A stretch of 42,770 bases of DNA. It comes from Bacteroidota bacterium (GTDB lineage Bacteria > Bacteroidota > Ignavibacteria > Ignavibacteriales > Ignavibacteriaceae). Below the pieces are notes generated by a model, which worked only from the letters and a program-made list of their open reading frames with translations, was not told the origin of the DNA and ran no database searches. This document shows, in pieces, positions 8,878-17,386 of the stretch. Position numbers and translations under genes: made by a program. Position 1 is the first letter of the stretch, and the number at the start of each line of letters is the position of its first letter. The stretch is taken from positions 6,357-49,126 of the forward strand of contig JAMCWE010000073.1 in the NCBI GenBank assembly GCA_023475265.1, given 5' to 3'.

Positions 8878-10635
8878 ATGAAATCTCTTATGACATTAGA
8901 CATTACACAGTTATTATTCCTTCTCGCTACATTTTTAAGCGCGGTGGGATTGATTTATATTATTTATTCCAGGTCCGGCAGGGATAAGCAAAGTCAGCTT
9001 TTTATTCTTATTCTGATTTTGGTTATTGGCTATTTAATTTCTCACAGCGTTCATTTTTTGTTGATGAATTCGGAGAATGTTACCATACTTGATATCTCAT
9101 GCCATTCTTTATTGCTGCTTATTATTGTAACGATTACATTCTTCAGTTGGAATTTTCCTCATCCGCAAAAGATGGGTTTAACGAAAAGCCTTTCAATCTT
9201 AATTCCTGCCGCAATAGTATTTATCCTTTTGTGGACCGGAAACCTAATACATGCTTCCCACATGCACGGCAGTATGTTTGAGGCGCATTTCGCTCCGCTT
9301 TATCCTGTGTATTTGATTTTTTATACTTTGCTTATCGCTGTAAATTTTTATTGGCTCGTCAAAAAATATTACAGTGAGAAGGATGAGCTGCTGCGCAAGC
9401 AAATTATAATGCTTACGCTCGGTTTAATTATCACCAATTTAATCTCATTTATTTTTGGTTTGTTTCTGCCTTGGTACCTTGGCTTCTATTTCTTAGTGGA
9501 AATGAGCCCGGTTGCTTTTCTTATCGGTGTAATACTTTTTATTACTGTAGCAATTAGTAAGTTTGATATGTTTCCTGCATCGCTGGGAAGGCTCCACAAT
9601 TTCAGCATTAAGAAGAAAATTATTTTAAGCTCGTTAATTCTTGTGCCGATTATAATTCTTCTAATTCAAATCCCTCTGATTAAAATAATTTTTGATATTA
9701 AATCCAACCATGAGTTGATGCGTTACTTTCTGCTTAGTGTTTTTGGCGGTTTGATTGTAAGTATCAGCATCGCGTTTGTAATTATTAAGGTAATATCGAA
9801 TCCTATTAACAAGCTTAAAGATAAAGCGCATGAAATTGAAAAAGGCAATTACGGTATAAAGCTGGAGCTTAACACTAATGACGAGATTGGTGAACTTACT
9901 AAAGCCTTTAACAATATGTCGCAGACTTTAAAAAATAATACCGAAGAATTAATAAAGAGAGAAAAGCTTGCGGCACTCGGCAAGATGGCTGCAGTTCTTG
10001 CGCATGAGATTAAAACGCCTTTAACCTCTATTAAACTGAATGCCGATATTATTGCCGAAACTCTTGACTTGAGTGAGGATGATAGAGAAAACTTTGAAAT
10101 AATGAAAACCGAAATCAACCGCTTAAATAATCTTGTAAAAGATGTTCTCCAGTTTTCACGCCAGATGGAATTGAATTTTTCTGAAGTCAAACTAAAAGAC
10201 TTAATAGATAATGTCCAGAATCAACTAAGCAAAAAGCTGAATGATAAAAATATAATCCTTGTTAATAATACCGAAAATGTTCGTCTCGAAGCCGATACAG
10301 ACAAGTTAAAACAAGTATTCATCAATCTAATTGACAATTCAATCGAAGCTGTGAACCAAAATGGTCTTATCGAAATTTCTTCCCGGAGAAATAATGAGGA
10401 TAATTCAATTTCAATTTTGGTTAAAGATAACGGAAGCGGCATCGATCCGGAGCTTAATATATTCGAACCTTTCTTTACTACAAAAGCTTCAGGCACAGGC
10501 TTAGGGCTTTCCATATCTCAAAAGATTATTGAACAGCACAACGGCTCTTTTAATCTCGTAGCGTCAAAAAAAAGTGAAACTATTTTTGAAATAAAGCTGC
10601 CGATAGAACAAAAGTATATGGAAGTGCATTTATAA
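8878..10635 (+). CDS. Membrane sensor histidine kinase, candidate copper sensor
   Basis: 585 residues. There are seven to eight N-terminal membrane helices, then another helix pair flanking a short loop (about 245-305), HAMP (about 305-355), HisKA with phospho-acceptor H376 (AHEIKTP), and HATPase with DNGSGID and the GTGLGLSI G2 box. Between helices near residues 125-137 is the loop HASHMHGSMFEAH: four His and two Met in 13 residues, apt for Cu+ binding outside the membrane. It is divergent from the copA operon and upstream of the NtrC-type regulator at 11384, from which a toxin-antitoxin pair separates it. Inference: a copper-sensing kinase of a sigma-54 system. Kinase identity is sure; the ligand is not shown. 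Confidence 0.93.
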   Translation: MKSLMTLDITQLLFLLATFLSAVGLIYIIYSRSGRDKQSQLFILILILVIGYLISHSVHFLLMNSENVTILDISCHSLLLLIIVTITFFSWNFPHPQKMGLTKSLSILIPAAIVFILLWTGNLIHASHMHGSMFEAHFAPLYPVYLIFYTLLIAVNFYWLVKKYYSEKDELLRKQIIMLTLGLIITNLISFIFGLFLPWYLGFYFLVEMSPVAFLIGVILFITVAISKFDMFPASLGRLHNFSIKKKIILSSLILVPIIILLIQIPLIKIIFDIKSNHELMRYFLLSVFGGLIVSISIAFVIIKVISNPINKLKDKAHEIEKGNYGIKLELNTNDEIGELTKAFNNMSQTLKNNTEELIKREKLAALGKMAAVLAHEIKTPLTSIKLNADIIAETLDLSEDDRENFEIMKTEINRLNNLVKDVLQFSRQMELNFSEVKLKDLIDNVQNQLSKKLNDKNIILVNNTENVRLEADTDKLKQVFINLIDNSIEAVNQNGLIEISSRRNNEDNSISILVKDNGSGIDPELNIFEPFFTTKASGTGLGLSISQKIIEQHNGSFNLVASKKSETIFEIKLPIEQKYMEVHL

Positions 10636-10730
10636 AATTTATAGACTATCGAAATTTAATAATGGGGCTTGCTATTTTTATACAATTAAAGTAAATAGGA
10701 TTTGCAAATATAATTTTTAGGTAAAGTAAG

Positions 10731-10943
10731 ATGGAAACAATTAAAATTATTACTAAAGTTAAAAATAATCAGCTTCACATAACTATTCCTAAAAAGTTTG
10801 AGGCAGAGAATGTTGAAGTCGAAATAACTCCTATCAAAAAGCTGCTTGATGATGACTGGAAAAAGGATTTTAGCGAAATCTCTGTATGGGATATAAATGA
10901 GGAAGAAATCAAGGTTAAATCTTGGAAGATAGATCAATTATAA
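10731..10943 (+). CDS. Antitoxin of a VapBC-like pair
   Basis: 70 residues. An N-terminal strand-rich part (IKIITKVKNNQLHITIPKKFEAENVEVEI) resembles an AbrB/SpoVT-like swapped-hairpin DNA-binding fold. A C-terminal acidic helix (DDDWKKDFSEISVWDINEEEI) would wrap the toxin. It overlaps the PIN-domain toxin gene by 22 bp, the typical arrangement. Likely autoregulated with the toxin, as in the family. Confidence 0.72.
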   Translation: METIKIITKVKNNQLHITIPKKFEAENVEVEITPIKKLLDDDWKKDFSEISVWDINEEEIKVKSWKIDQL

Positions 10944-11320
10944 TCGACACATCTATTCTTATAGAATTTTTAAGAAGTAAAAACAAATATCAGACTGCGC
11001 TTTGGTCACTGAAGGAAAACTATTTCTGTTACACAACAAGTGTTACTGTTTTTGAACTTTATTGTGGAGCAAAGACTGATGTACACACGCACGACTTAGA
11101 AAAGCTTTTTCGTTGGCTTAACATACTGTCCTTTGATGAAGAGTCAGCAAAGCTTTCCTCGCAAATTTACAGAGAATTGAAAGCTAAAAATCAGTTGATT
11201 GAGTATAGAGATATTTTTATTGCTGCAACAGCTATAAAGTCCGGATACACTTTAGCAACTTTGAATACAAAACACTTCGATAGAATTTCCCGGTTAAGTT
11301 TATTAACAATCGGCTCATGA
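10922..11320 (+). CDS. vapC: VapC-type PIN-domain ribonuclease toxin
   Basis: 132 residues with the PIN acidic residues D9 (IIIDTSILIEFLR), E45 (TVFELYCGA) and D97 (YRDIFIAATA), then TLNTKHF. Family knowledge: a Mg-dependent endoribonuclease that cuts tRNA or rRNA when freed from its antitoxin. The start is a TTG at 10922, supported by AAGG 7 nt upstream and the overlap with the antitoxin. The pair sits between a histidine kinase and its presumed response regulator, so it has probably been inserted into a two-component operon. Confidence 0.88.
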   Translation: MEDRSIIIDTSILIEFLRSKNKYQTALWSLKENYFCYTTSVTVFELYCGAKTDVHTHDLEKLFRWLNILSFDEESAKLSSQIYRELKAKNQLIEYRDIFIAATAIKSGYTLATLNTKHFDRISRLSLLTIGS

Positions 11321-11383
11321 TTTTTTCTGATTTACCATCAGGTCCTTCTCCGGATTTTTTGGATTATTTCACTGGATTTTAAA

Positions 11384-12763
11384 ATGGAAAAAATATTAGT
11401 TATAGATGACGACCAATCAATTAGAAAAACTTTATCAGGTTATCTTAAAAAACAAAACTATGAAGTGCTGTCCGCAGAGAATGGACTTAAAGGAATTGAA
11501 ATTGTAAAGAATGAACTTCCCGACCTTGTTATAACCGATATAAGGATGCCCGGAGCAGATGGCTTTGACGTTCTTAAAAATGTTAAAGATATTGATCCGC
11601 ACATTCACGTTATAATTATTACCGCCTTCGACGACATGCAAACCACAGTTAAAGCTATGCAGCAAGGTGCCTACGACTATATTGAAAAGCCTTTGGAAAT
11701 TGATAGCTTAAAAATTACAATTCAAAGAGCATTGAAAAATAAAAAGCTAAGCGACCAGCTAAATACTTTTGTAAACGAGAAGACTGAAGAATATTTAGTT
11801 GAAAATACTTTGATTGGCAAAACGCCGCAGATGCGTCAAGTATATAAAAAGATTGGGCAGGTTTCATCAAGCCGGGTAACCGTTTTAATCGAAGGCGAAA
11901 GCGGAACCGGAAAAGAATTAGTTGCACGTGCAATACACTACAGCGGTATAACGAAAAACCAGCCTTTCATTGCAGTAAATTGTACTGCTCTTACGGAATC
12001 GCTTTTAGAGAGTGAATTGTTTGGTCATGTTAAAGGAGCTTTTACCGGTTCTATTCGTGATAAAAAAGGAAAGTTTGAGCTCGCAGATGAGGGCACAATC
12101 TTTTTAGATGAGATTTCTGAAATCTCTCCAAGCCTTCAAGTTAAGCTTTTAAGAATACTTCAGCAAAAGGAATTTGAAAAAGTCGGCGGTGAAGCATTGA
12201 TTCCTATGAAAGCAAGAATAATTGCCGCGACAAATAAAAATTTAGTCGAGCATGTAAAAGAAGGAAAGTTTCGCGAGGATTTATATTTTAGGCTCAAAGT
12301 TTTTTCAGTCGATATCCCGCCGCTTCGAGAAAGAATTGAAGATATACCTTTTCTTGTTAGCCACTTCTTAAATAAGATAAATCTTGAACTTCACAAGAAC
12401 GTTAATAAAATTCCTGAAGAAGTAATGGATATACTTAAGAACAATTACTGGGTCGGTAACGTTAGAGAATTAGAAAACACTTTAATGCAGGCGGTTGTTC
12501 TTTCTTCCGATGATGTTTTGCTGAAAGAAAATATACTCCTTAGAAAATCTGGAAATAATACTTCAATACAAGAAGAGATTCAAAGTACTAAACCTGAATT
12601 TATTTCTCTCGGAGAGCTAGAGAAACGACACATCAAGAATATTTTAGATGCATTAAAGTGGGACAAAAACAAAGCTCATAAGATTTTGGGAATTTCCTTA
12701 CCAACCTTGTACAGTAAAATTGAGCACTACAAGCTTTCGCCGTTTGAAGAAAAAGCGCATTGA
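11384..12763 (+). CDS. NtrC-family sigma-54-dependent response regulator, candidate copper activator
   Basis: 459 residues: receiver (phospho-acceptor D52 in ITDIRMPG, K102 in EKPLE), AAA+ ATPase with Walker A GESGTGKE (171-178), the sigma-54 contact loop GAFTGS (218-223), Walker B GTIFLDEI (237-244) and WVGNVREL, and a Fis-type helix-turn-helix (about 427-448, NKAHKILGISLPTLYSKIEHY). It remodels RNA polymerase at -24/-12 promoters from a distant site. The gene follows the loop-bearing kinase and precedes the oxidase operon. A proposed activator site begins 4 nt after its stop. Inference: it drives the three promoters with TGGCAT and a shared upstream element. Confidence 0.95.
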   Translation: MEKILVIDDDQSIRKTLSGYLKKQNYEVLSAENGLKGIEIVKNELPDLVITDIRMPGADGFDVLKNVKDIDPHIHVIIITAFDDMQTTVKAMQQGAYDYIEKPLEIDSLKITIQRALKNKKLSDQLNTFVNEKTEEYLVENTLIGKTPQMRQVYKKIGQVSSSRVTVLIEGESGTGKELVARAIHYSGITKNQPFIAVNCTALTESLLESELFGHVKGAFTGSIRDKKGKFELADEGTIFLDEISEISPSLQVKLLRILQQKEFEKVGGEALIPMKARIIAATNKNLVEHVKEGKFREDLYFRLKVFSVDIPPLRERIEDIPFLVSHFLNKINLELHKNVNKIPEEVMDILKNNYWVGNVRELENTLMQAVVLSSDDVLLKENILLRKSGNNTSIQEEIQSTKPEFISLGELEKRHIKNILDALKWDKNKAHKILGISLPTLYSKIEHYKLSPFEEKAH

Positions 12764-12766
12764 ATT

Positions 12767-12781
12767 TTAAATTATTTAAAA
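12767..12781 (+). promoter_or_regulatory. Putative activator site (UAS) for P1
   Basis: TTAAATTATTTAAAA ends 80 bp before the -24 element of P1. The similarity to the P2 site continues for about 30 bp (…AATAATTAAACTT here, …AATATTTAAACTT there). Confidence 0.5.
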
Positions 12782-12811
12782 ATAATTAAACTTTTTAAAA
12801 GTTTAATTATT
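12781..12811. repeat. Perfect 15-bp palindrome between regulator and oxidase operon
   Basis: AATAATTAAACTTTT (12781-12795) and AAAAGTTTAATTATT (12797-12811) around one base. It could be a second activator site for P1, or a weak terminator of the regulator gene ending at 12763. A stem with so few G/C pairs argues for a protein-binding role. Confidence 0.5.
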
Positions 12812-12860
12812 CAAAAAATTAAAAACCTTTTATTATTTACAAAATTGGGGCTGCCCATTC

Positions 12861-12875
12861 TGGCATAAAAATTTC
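12861..12875 (+). promoter_or_regulatory. Putative sigma-54 promoter P1 of the DUF3347/oxidase operon
   Basis: TGGCAT-N5-TTTC, with the -24 GG in place and TTTC for the usual TTGC at -12. It lies 144 bp before the ATG at 13019. Spacing and sequence match P2 at 15935 exactly. Confidence 0.5.
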
Positions 12876-13018
12876 GTTATTCTGGCTGCGGGTAACACCT
12901 AATTGTAATGCCAATAACAATATTACTATTAAAAATATTATAAATTAATATTTGCTCGTACGGTAATTAAAAAACTAAGTCATAGTAGGTAAACTTTTTT
13001 TATTCTGAAAAGATAGAT

Positions 13019-13537
13019 ATGAAAACCCTAATTCTCTCCACTCTTTTTGTTTGTTCTTTTTCATTTGGAATATTTGCAGCAAGCAGCAGATTTATAAAGG
13101 ATGACACAGCATCTCAATCTTCATTTGAGTATCTGCTTTCTTTATATTATAATATAAAAGATGCGCTCGTAAACTCCGATCCCTCTGCTGCAGCTTCAAA
13201 AGCCGATGAGCTTGTAAACGCAATTCAAAAAATTGATATAAAATCCTTGACTGCAACCGAACACAAAGCTTTTATGCCTCTGCAAGACAAGTTGTCCGCC
13301 GATGCAAAAGATATTTCACAAAGCAAAGATCTAGCTAAACAAAGAATTTATTTTGCTTCTCTGTCAGACAATTTTTATTTGCTGGCTAAAGCTGTTAAAT
13401 TGTCAACAGAGTCTATCTATTATGATTATTGTTCGATGAAAAAGAAATACTGGCTGAGTAGCGAATCAGCAATAAAGAATCCTTACTTCGGTAAAGCAAT
13501 GCCAACTTGCGGCGAAGTGAAGGAGACTATAAAATAA
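13019..13537 (+). CDS. Periplasmic DUF3347-domain protein
   Basis: 172 residues with a signal peptide (LILSTLFVCSFSFGIFAA). The helical body shows the DUF3347 pattern: LYYNIKDALVNSDPSAA, HKAFMPLQDKL, IYFASLSDNFYLLAKAV, then YDYCSMKKKYWLS, NPYFGKAM and TCGEVKETI. The conserved Cys/Met clusters and the frequent location beside Cus/Cop genes suggest copper binding in the periplasm. This domain is often fused to CusB-type proteins. Its TAA overlaps the ATG of the oxidase by one base (TAATG), so the two are translationally coupled. It is the first gene after promoter P1. Confidence 0.88.
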   Translation: MKTLILSTLFVCSFSFGIFAASSRFIKDDTASQSSFEYLLSLYYNIKDALVNSDPSAAASKADELVNAIQKIDIKSLTATEHKAFMPLQDKLSADAKDISQSKDLAKQRIYFASLSDNFYLLAKAVKLSTESIYYDYCSMKKKYWLSSESAIKNPYFGKAMPTCGEVKETIK

Positions 13538-15735
13538 TGATTAAATTTTTTTTAGTTCTAATAATCATAAGTCTTTTTTCTTATACATTCGCGCAACGCC
13601 AAAATCCGGATCATTTGTATACTACATTAACAAACGATACAACCTTTAATTCTTATGTACCGGATGCTAAGCCCCAAACTGTTCGTTACGATTTATTTGT
13701 TAGAGATACTACAGTAAATTTTACGGGTGAAGAAGCACATGCGATTTCTACTAACGGTTCTGTCCCCGGTCCAACTTTATATTTTACCGAAGGCGACACT
13801 GCGGAAATATTTGTTCATAATGAAATGGACAAACCGACAACCATCCATTGGCATGGAATGATTATTCCAAATCAATACGACGGTGTTGAATATCTTACGC
13901 AAACTCCTATCGAGCCGGGGCAAACATTCTTATACAAATTCCCGATTATTCAAAGCGGCACTTACTGGTACCATTCGCATTCCGGTTTACAAGAGCAAAG
14001 CGGGTTAAACGGTGCATTGATTATTTATAAGCGTCACGAACCATCGATGAGAGAATACACATTGCTGCTAAGCGATTGGACAAATGAAAATCCTTACGAA
14101 GTTGAACGCTCCTTACACATGGCAACAGATTGGTACGCAATTGAGAAAGGCAGTGTTCAAAGTTACGGCGAAGCTCTTATGCAAGGTTATTTTGGGACGA
14201 AAGTTACCAGCGAGTGGAAGCGAATGCTTTCTATGGATGTAAGTGACGTATATTATAACGCATTTCTTACAAACGGAAAAATCCGGCAAACTTTAAGGGA
14301 TGCAAAGCCCGGCGAGAAAATCAGACTTAGAATTATTAACGGCTCTTCATCTACATATTTCTGGCTTCAATTTGCCGGAGGAAAAATTACCGTAGTTGCC
14401 AGCGATGGCAGCGATGTTGTTCCCGTAGATGTTGATAGAATGATTGTCGGCATTGCCGAAACTTACGATGTAATTGTAACGGTTCCCGACGGCGGCAAGT
14501 CCTATGAATTTCGCGCAACATCCGAAGATAGAACTCATCATACTTCTCTATGGCTCGGCAGCGGTGAGAAAGTTTCTGCGCCAACTCTTCCAACCTTAGA
14601 ATATTTTGAAGGCATGAAGATGATGAACAGTATGATGAACATGGATGGCTCAATGAATAATATGGGGATGCAGATGAGCCTTCAGCAAATGGATATGAAC
14701 ACCGTTATGTATCCCGAAAACCTGGACACGACTACTACTCTTAATTATGCTATGCTTAAAGCTCCATTTAAAACGACACTACCTAAAGGTCCTTTAAAAG
14801 TTTTGCACTTCAATCTCACCGGCAACATGAACCGCTATGTTTGGAGTATAAATAACAAAACTCTCTCCGAATCCGATAAGATATTAATCAAAAAAGGAGA
14901 GAATGTAAAAATTATTTTATACAACGGTACTATGATGCGACATCCGATGCATCTGCATGGGCATTTCTTCAGAGTACTAAATGGACAAGGAGATTATGAT
15001 CCGCTAAAAAATGTTCTGGACATTATGCCGATGGAAACAGACACGATTGAATTTGCCGCCCGTTATTACGGCGATTGGTTTTTCCATTGCCACATTCTTT
15101 ACCACATGATGAGTGGTATGGGTAGAATTTTCAGCTATGAAGATTCTCCGCCTAATCCATTTTTGTCCGATCCTGAAAAGGCGATACAAAATTTATACGA
15201 TGGTGATAGAATGTTTCACTTGGGCGCGCGGGTTGGTTTAGAAAGCAGCGGCAGCGATGGCGAAGCGATGCTTGCAAATACCCGCTATGAATTCCGGACT
15301 GATTGGCATCTCGGTATAAACAGTATGAAGGGCTACGAGGATGAAACAGAATTCGGCAGATATTTAGGCGTGATGCAATGGTGGTTTCCTTACATAGGCT
15401 GGGATGTTAGGTATTGGAATACACATGAACGCGGGGAAAATATGTTCGGTCAAGCTAATACAGCCGACAAGCGCAAAGTTTTAATTGCAGGGGTTAGGTA
15501 CACTTTACCTATGCTTGTGTTTGCCGATTTCAGAGTTGACACACAAGGCAAATTAAGATTTCAATTAAGCAGGGATGACATACCGGTTACTGCACGTCTG
15601 CGTTTTAATTTTATGGTCAATACCGATAGAGAAAGTATGGTCGGATTCAGATACATTATAACAAAATACTTCGGCATCTCAACACATTATGACAGCGATA
15701 TGGGCTTTGGCGCCGGCATAACTATAAATTACTGA
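13537..15735 (+). CDS. CopA/PcoA-type multicopper oxidase fused to a C-terminal beta-barrel
   Basis: 732 residues; the start is the ATG overlapping the previous stop, with AAGGAG 11 nt upstream. A signal peptide ends near residue 19 (TFAQ). Copper motifs are HWH 104-106, HSH 146-148, HPMHLHGH from 469, and HCH 517-519 with HMMSGM. A Met-rich insert lies near 360-390 (GMKMMNSMMNM, MGMQMS). After about residue 555 the oxidase ends and a region follows with alternating strands (LGARVGLESS, YEFRTDWHLGIN, YIGWDVRYWN, MVGFRYIITKYFGIST) ending GAGITINY, like a CopB/outer-membrane barrel. It would oxidise Cu+ to Cu2+ in the periplasm. The barrel may hold it at the outer membrane, joining CopA and CopB functions in one chain. 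Confidence 0.93.
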   Translation: MIKFFLVLIIISLFSYTFAQRQNPDHLYTTLTNDTTFNSYVPDAKPQTVRYDLFVRDTTVNFTGEEAHAISTNGSVPGPTLYFTEGDTAEIFVHNEMDKPTTIHWHGMIIPNQYDGVEYLTQTPIEPGQTFLYKFPIIQSGTYWYHSHSGLQEQSGLNGALIIYKRHEPSMREYTLLLSDWTNENPYEVERSLHMATDWYAIEKGSVQSYGEALMQGYFGTKVTSEWKRMLSMDVSDVYYNAFLTNGKIRQTLRDAKPGEKIRLRIINGSSSTYFWLQFAGGKITVVASDGSDVVPVDVDRMIVGIAETYDVIVTVPDGGKSYEFRATSEDRTHHTSLWLGSGEKVSAPTLPTLEYFEGMKMMNSMMNMDGSMNNMGMQMSLQQMDMNTVMYPENLDTTTTLNYAMLKAPFKTTLPKGPLKVLHFNLTGNMNRYVWSINNKTLSESDKILIKKGENVKIILYNGTMMRHPMHLHGHFFRVLNGQGDYDPLKNVLDIMPMETDTIEFAARYYGDWFFHCHILYHMMSGMGRIFSYEDSPPNPFLSDPEKAIQNLYDGDRMFHLGARVGLESSGSDGEAMLANTRYEFRTDWHLGINSMKGYEDETEFGRYLGVMQWWFPYIGWDVRYWNTHERGENMFGQANTADKRKVLIAGVRYTLPMLVFADFRVDTQGKLRFQLSRDDIPVTARLRFNFMVNTDRESMVGFRYIITKYFGISTHYDSDMGFGAGITINY

Positions 15736-15761
15736 ACTGCTTCTAGAAAAATTATTCTTTT

Positions 15762-15795
15762 GGAGTATTGGGAAATTGTAGTATTCCAATACTCC
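15762..15795. repeat. Intergenic inverted repeat (family A, copy 1)
   Basis: GGAGTATTGG (15762-15771) and CCAATACTCC (15786-15795), a perfect 10-bp stem with a 14-nt loop, just after the oxidase stop. It shares the GGAGTATTGG unit with repeats at 19092 and 23108. It could stop transcription but has no T-run. Confidence 0.65.
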
Positions 15796-15839
15796 TTCAC
15801 TCACCACGAAAAATAAATTACAAGTGAGGCAGAAAAAAT

Positions 15840-15854
15840 TTAAATTCTTTAAAA
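15840..15854 (+). promoter_or_regulatory. Putative activator site (UAS) for P2
   Basis: TTAAATTCTTTAAAA, one mismatch from the 12767 and 8807 elements. It ends 81 bp before the -24 element at 15935. Confidence 0.5.
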
Positions 15855-15934
15855 ATATTTAAACTTCTTTAATTAACCCCAGTCATTCGCGATTAAAAAA
15901 CTTCATTTCCAAGCCACAATTCAACTTTTCGCTC

Positions 15935-15949
15935 TGGCATTATACTTTC
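15935..15949 (+). promoter_or_regulatory. Putative sigma-54 promoter P2 of the cusCBA operon
   Basis: TGGCAT-N5-TTTC, identical in layout to P1. It lies 132 bp before the chosen cusC start at 16067. Transcription beginning about 12 bp after it would leave an untranslated leader of about 105 nt. Confidence 0.5.
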
Positions 15950-16066
15950 TATATCATAATGCAAAAAATAAGAAATGACAATAGAATGGAAAAATTTAAA
16001 AATAAGATTTCACCTCATTTTCAACTTAAAGTACTTTTACAATTTCGGACTTACAAGGAGAGTCAC

Positions 16067-17365
16067 GTGGGAAGAAAATCAAATTTAATTTATATGTCAG
16101 CCGTAATTCTTTTAATATTTTTATTTGTACCGCTCTCGATTTATTCTCAAACGGCGGATGGTAATGACAGCCTAAATAATCTAGTAAAAGAGGCGCTTCA
16201 AAATAATCCTCAGTTAAAGGCGGCGCGCAGCCAAACTCTTGCTCAGCAAACTAAAGTTAAACAAGTTACTGCATGGGATCCGCCGCAGGTTGGAATTTCT
16301 TTCTATCAAACGCCTATCCAATATTTGAATCCAATTACAAATGGAATGGAGACCGATTACTATGTTCAGCAGATGTTCCCATTTCCCGGCAAGCTCGGCA
16401 ATATGGGCAACGCCGCATCAAGCAATGCTAAAATGTACGGCGAGCAGTATAACGCTCTTAAGAATAAAATTATTAACGATTTAAAATCTAATTATTACAT
16501 GCTTTACTTTGTTGAGAAGAGGATTGAAATCAACAAAGAAAATCAAGACCTCCTTAAGCAGCTTAATGCTATTGCATTAAAGCAGTATGAAGTCGGCACC
16601 GGCAAGCAAGCTGATGTATTAAGAGCGCAGACAGAGCTTTCAACCTTGGTTAATGATGGAATAAATCTTCTTAAGGAAAAAAGAAATGTTGAAACGATGA
16701 TAAACACAATCCTAAGCCGCCCGGTAAATTCTCTGCTGCCGGAGATTAAAGACATTCAAGATACGATTCCAAACTGGACTTACGACCAGCTTGCGGATTT
16801 AGCTTTTGAAAACAGACCGGAGATAAAAGCAATGCAGTTCAATGTTGAAATGAATAAGTCCGAATTGAAAGCATCTAAGCTTGAATACTATCCCGATTTT
16901 ATGGTGCAGCTTATGTATAAAAATATGGCAAACACATCTAATGATTTTTGGTCGGCGATGGTTGGCGTAAATATTCCGCTTGCGTTTTGGTCCAAGGATA
17001 AATTTACCGGAAAGGTTCAGGAGAATGAAATCAACATCAGCACAGCGCAGGAACAATTAAGCGCAATGAAAAATATGGTTGCAAGCGATGTTCAGAATGC
17101 GTTGATAAAAATTGAGAGCAATAAAAATTTAATCGACCTTTATAAGAGCACTGTAATACCGCAAGCAGAGCAGACGCTTCAAACTACCCTTGCCGAATAT
17201 CAGACCGGCAAAACGGAATTCTTAATGTTCATCGATGCGTACAAAATGGTTTTAATGGCTAAGCAGGATTATTACATGTCCGAAATGAGCTACATGCAAA
17301 GCCAGGCGTTGCTTGAGCAGGCTGTCGGCTTAAGTATAAGTCAAATAAAAGATGAAATTAAATAG
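16067..17365 (+). CDS. cusC: CusC-type outer membrane efflux protein (TolC family)
   Basis: 432 residues from the GTG at 16067. This start is preferred over an upstream in-frame ATG (15959) because AAGGAG lies 6 nt before it, it opens directly into a signal peptide (LIYMSAVILLIFLFVPLSIYSQ), and 15959 falls at the expected transcription start of P2. The mature part has two outer-membrane-efflux repeats of coiled helices (NNPQLKAARSQ, LKQYEVGTGKQADVLRAQTEL, NRPEIKAMQFNVEMNKSEL, LAEYQTGKTEFLMFIDAYK). It forms the trimeric exit duct for the CusBA pump. It is 21 bp ahead of cusB in one operon. Confidence 0.93.
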   Translation: MGRKSNLIYMSAVILLIFLFVPLSIYSQTADGNDSLNNLVKEALQNNPQLKAARSQTLAQQTKVKQVTAWDPPQVGISFYQTPIQYLNPITNGMETDYYVQQMFPFPGKLGNMGNAASSNAKMYGEQYNALKNKIINDLKSNYYMLYFVEKRIEINKENQDLLKQLNAIALKQYEVGTGKQADVLRAQTELSTLVNDGINLLKEKRNVETMINTILSRPVNSLLPEIKDIQDTIPNWTYDQLADLAFENRPEIKAMQFNVEMNKSELKASKLEYYPDFMVQLMYKNMANTSNDFWSAMVGVNIPLAFWSKDKFTGKVQENEINISTAQEQLSAMKNMVASDVQNALIKIESNKNLIDLYKSTVIPQAEQTLQTTLAEYQTGKTEFLMFIDAYKMVLMAKQDYYMSEMSYMQSQALLEQAVGLSISQIKDEIK

Positions 17366-17386
17366 AAAGATTACGGAGAAAATTAG

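Noticed and set aside
15959-16066. Upstream in-frame extension of cusC to the ATG at 15959
   Set aside because: It would put the signal peptide in the middle; GTG 16067 has AAGGAG and starts it correctly, and 15959 lies at the predicted transcription start.
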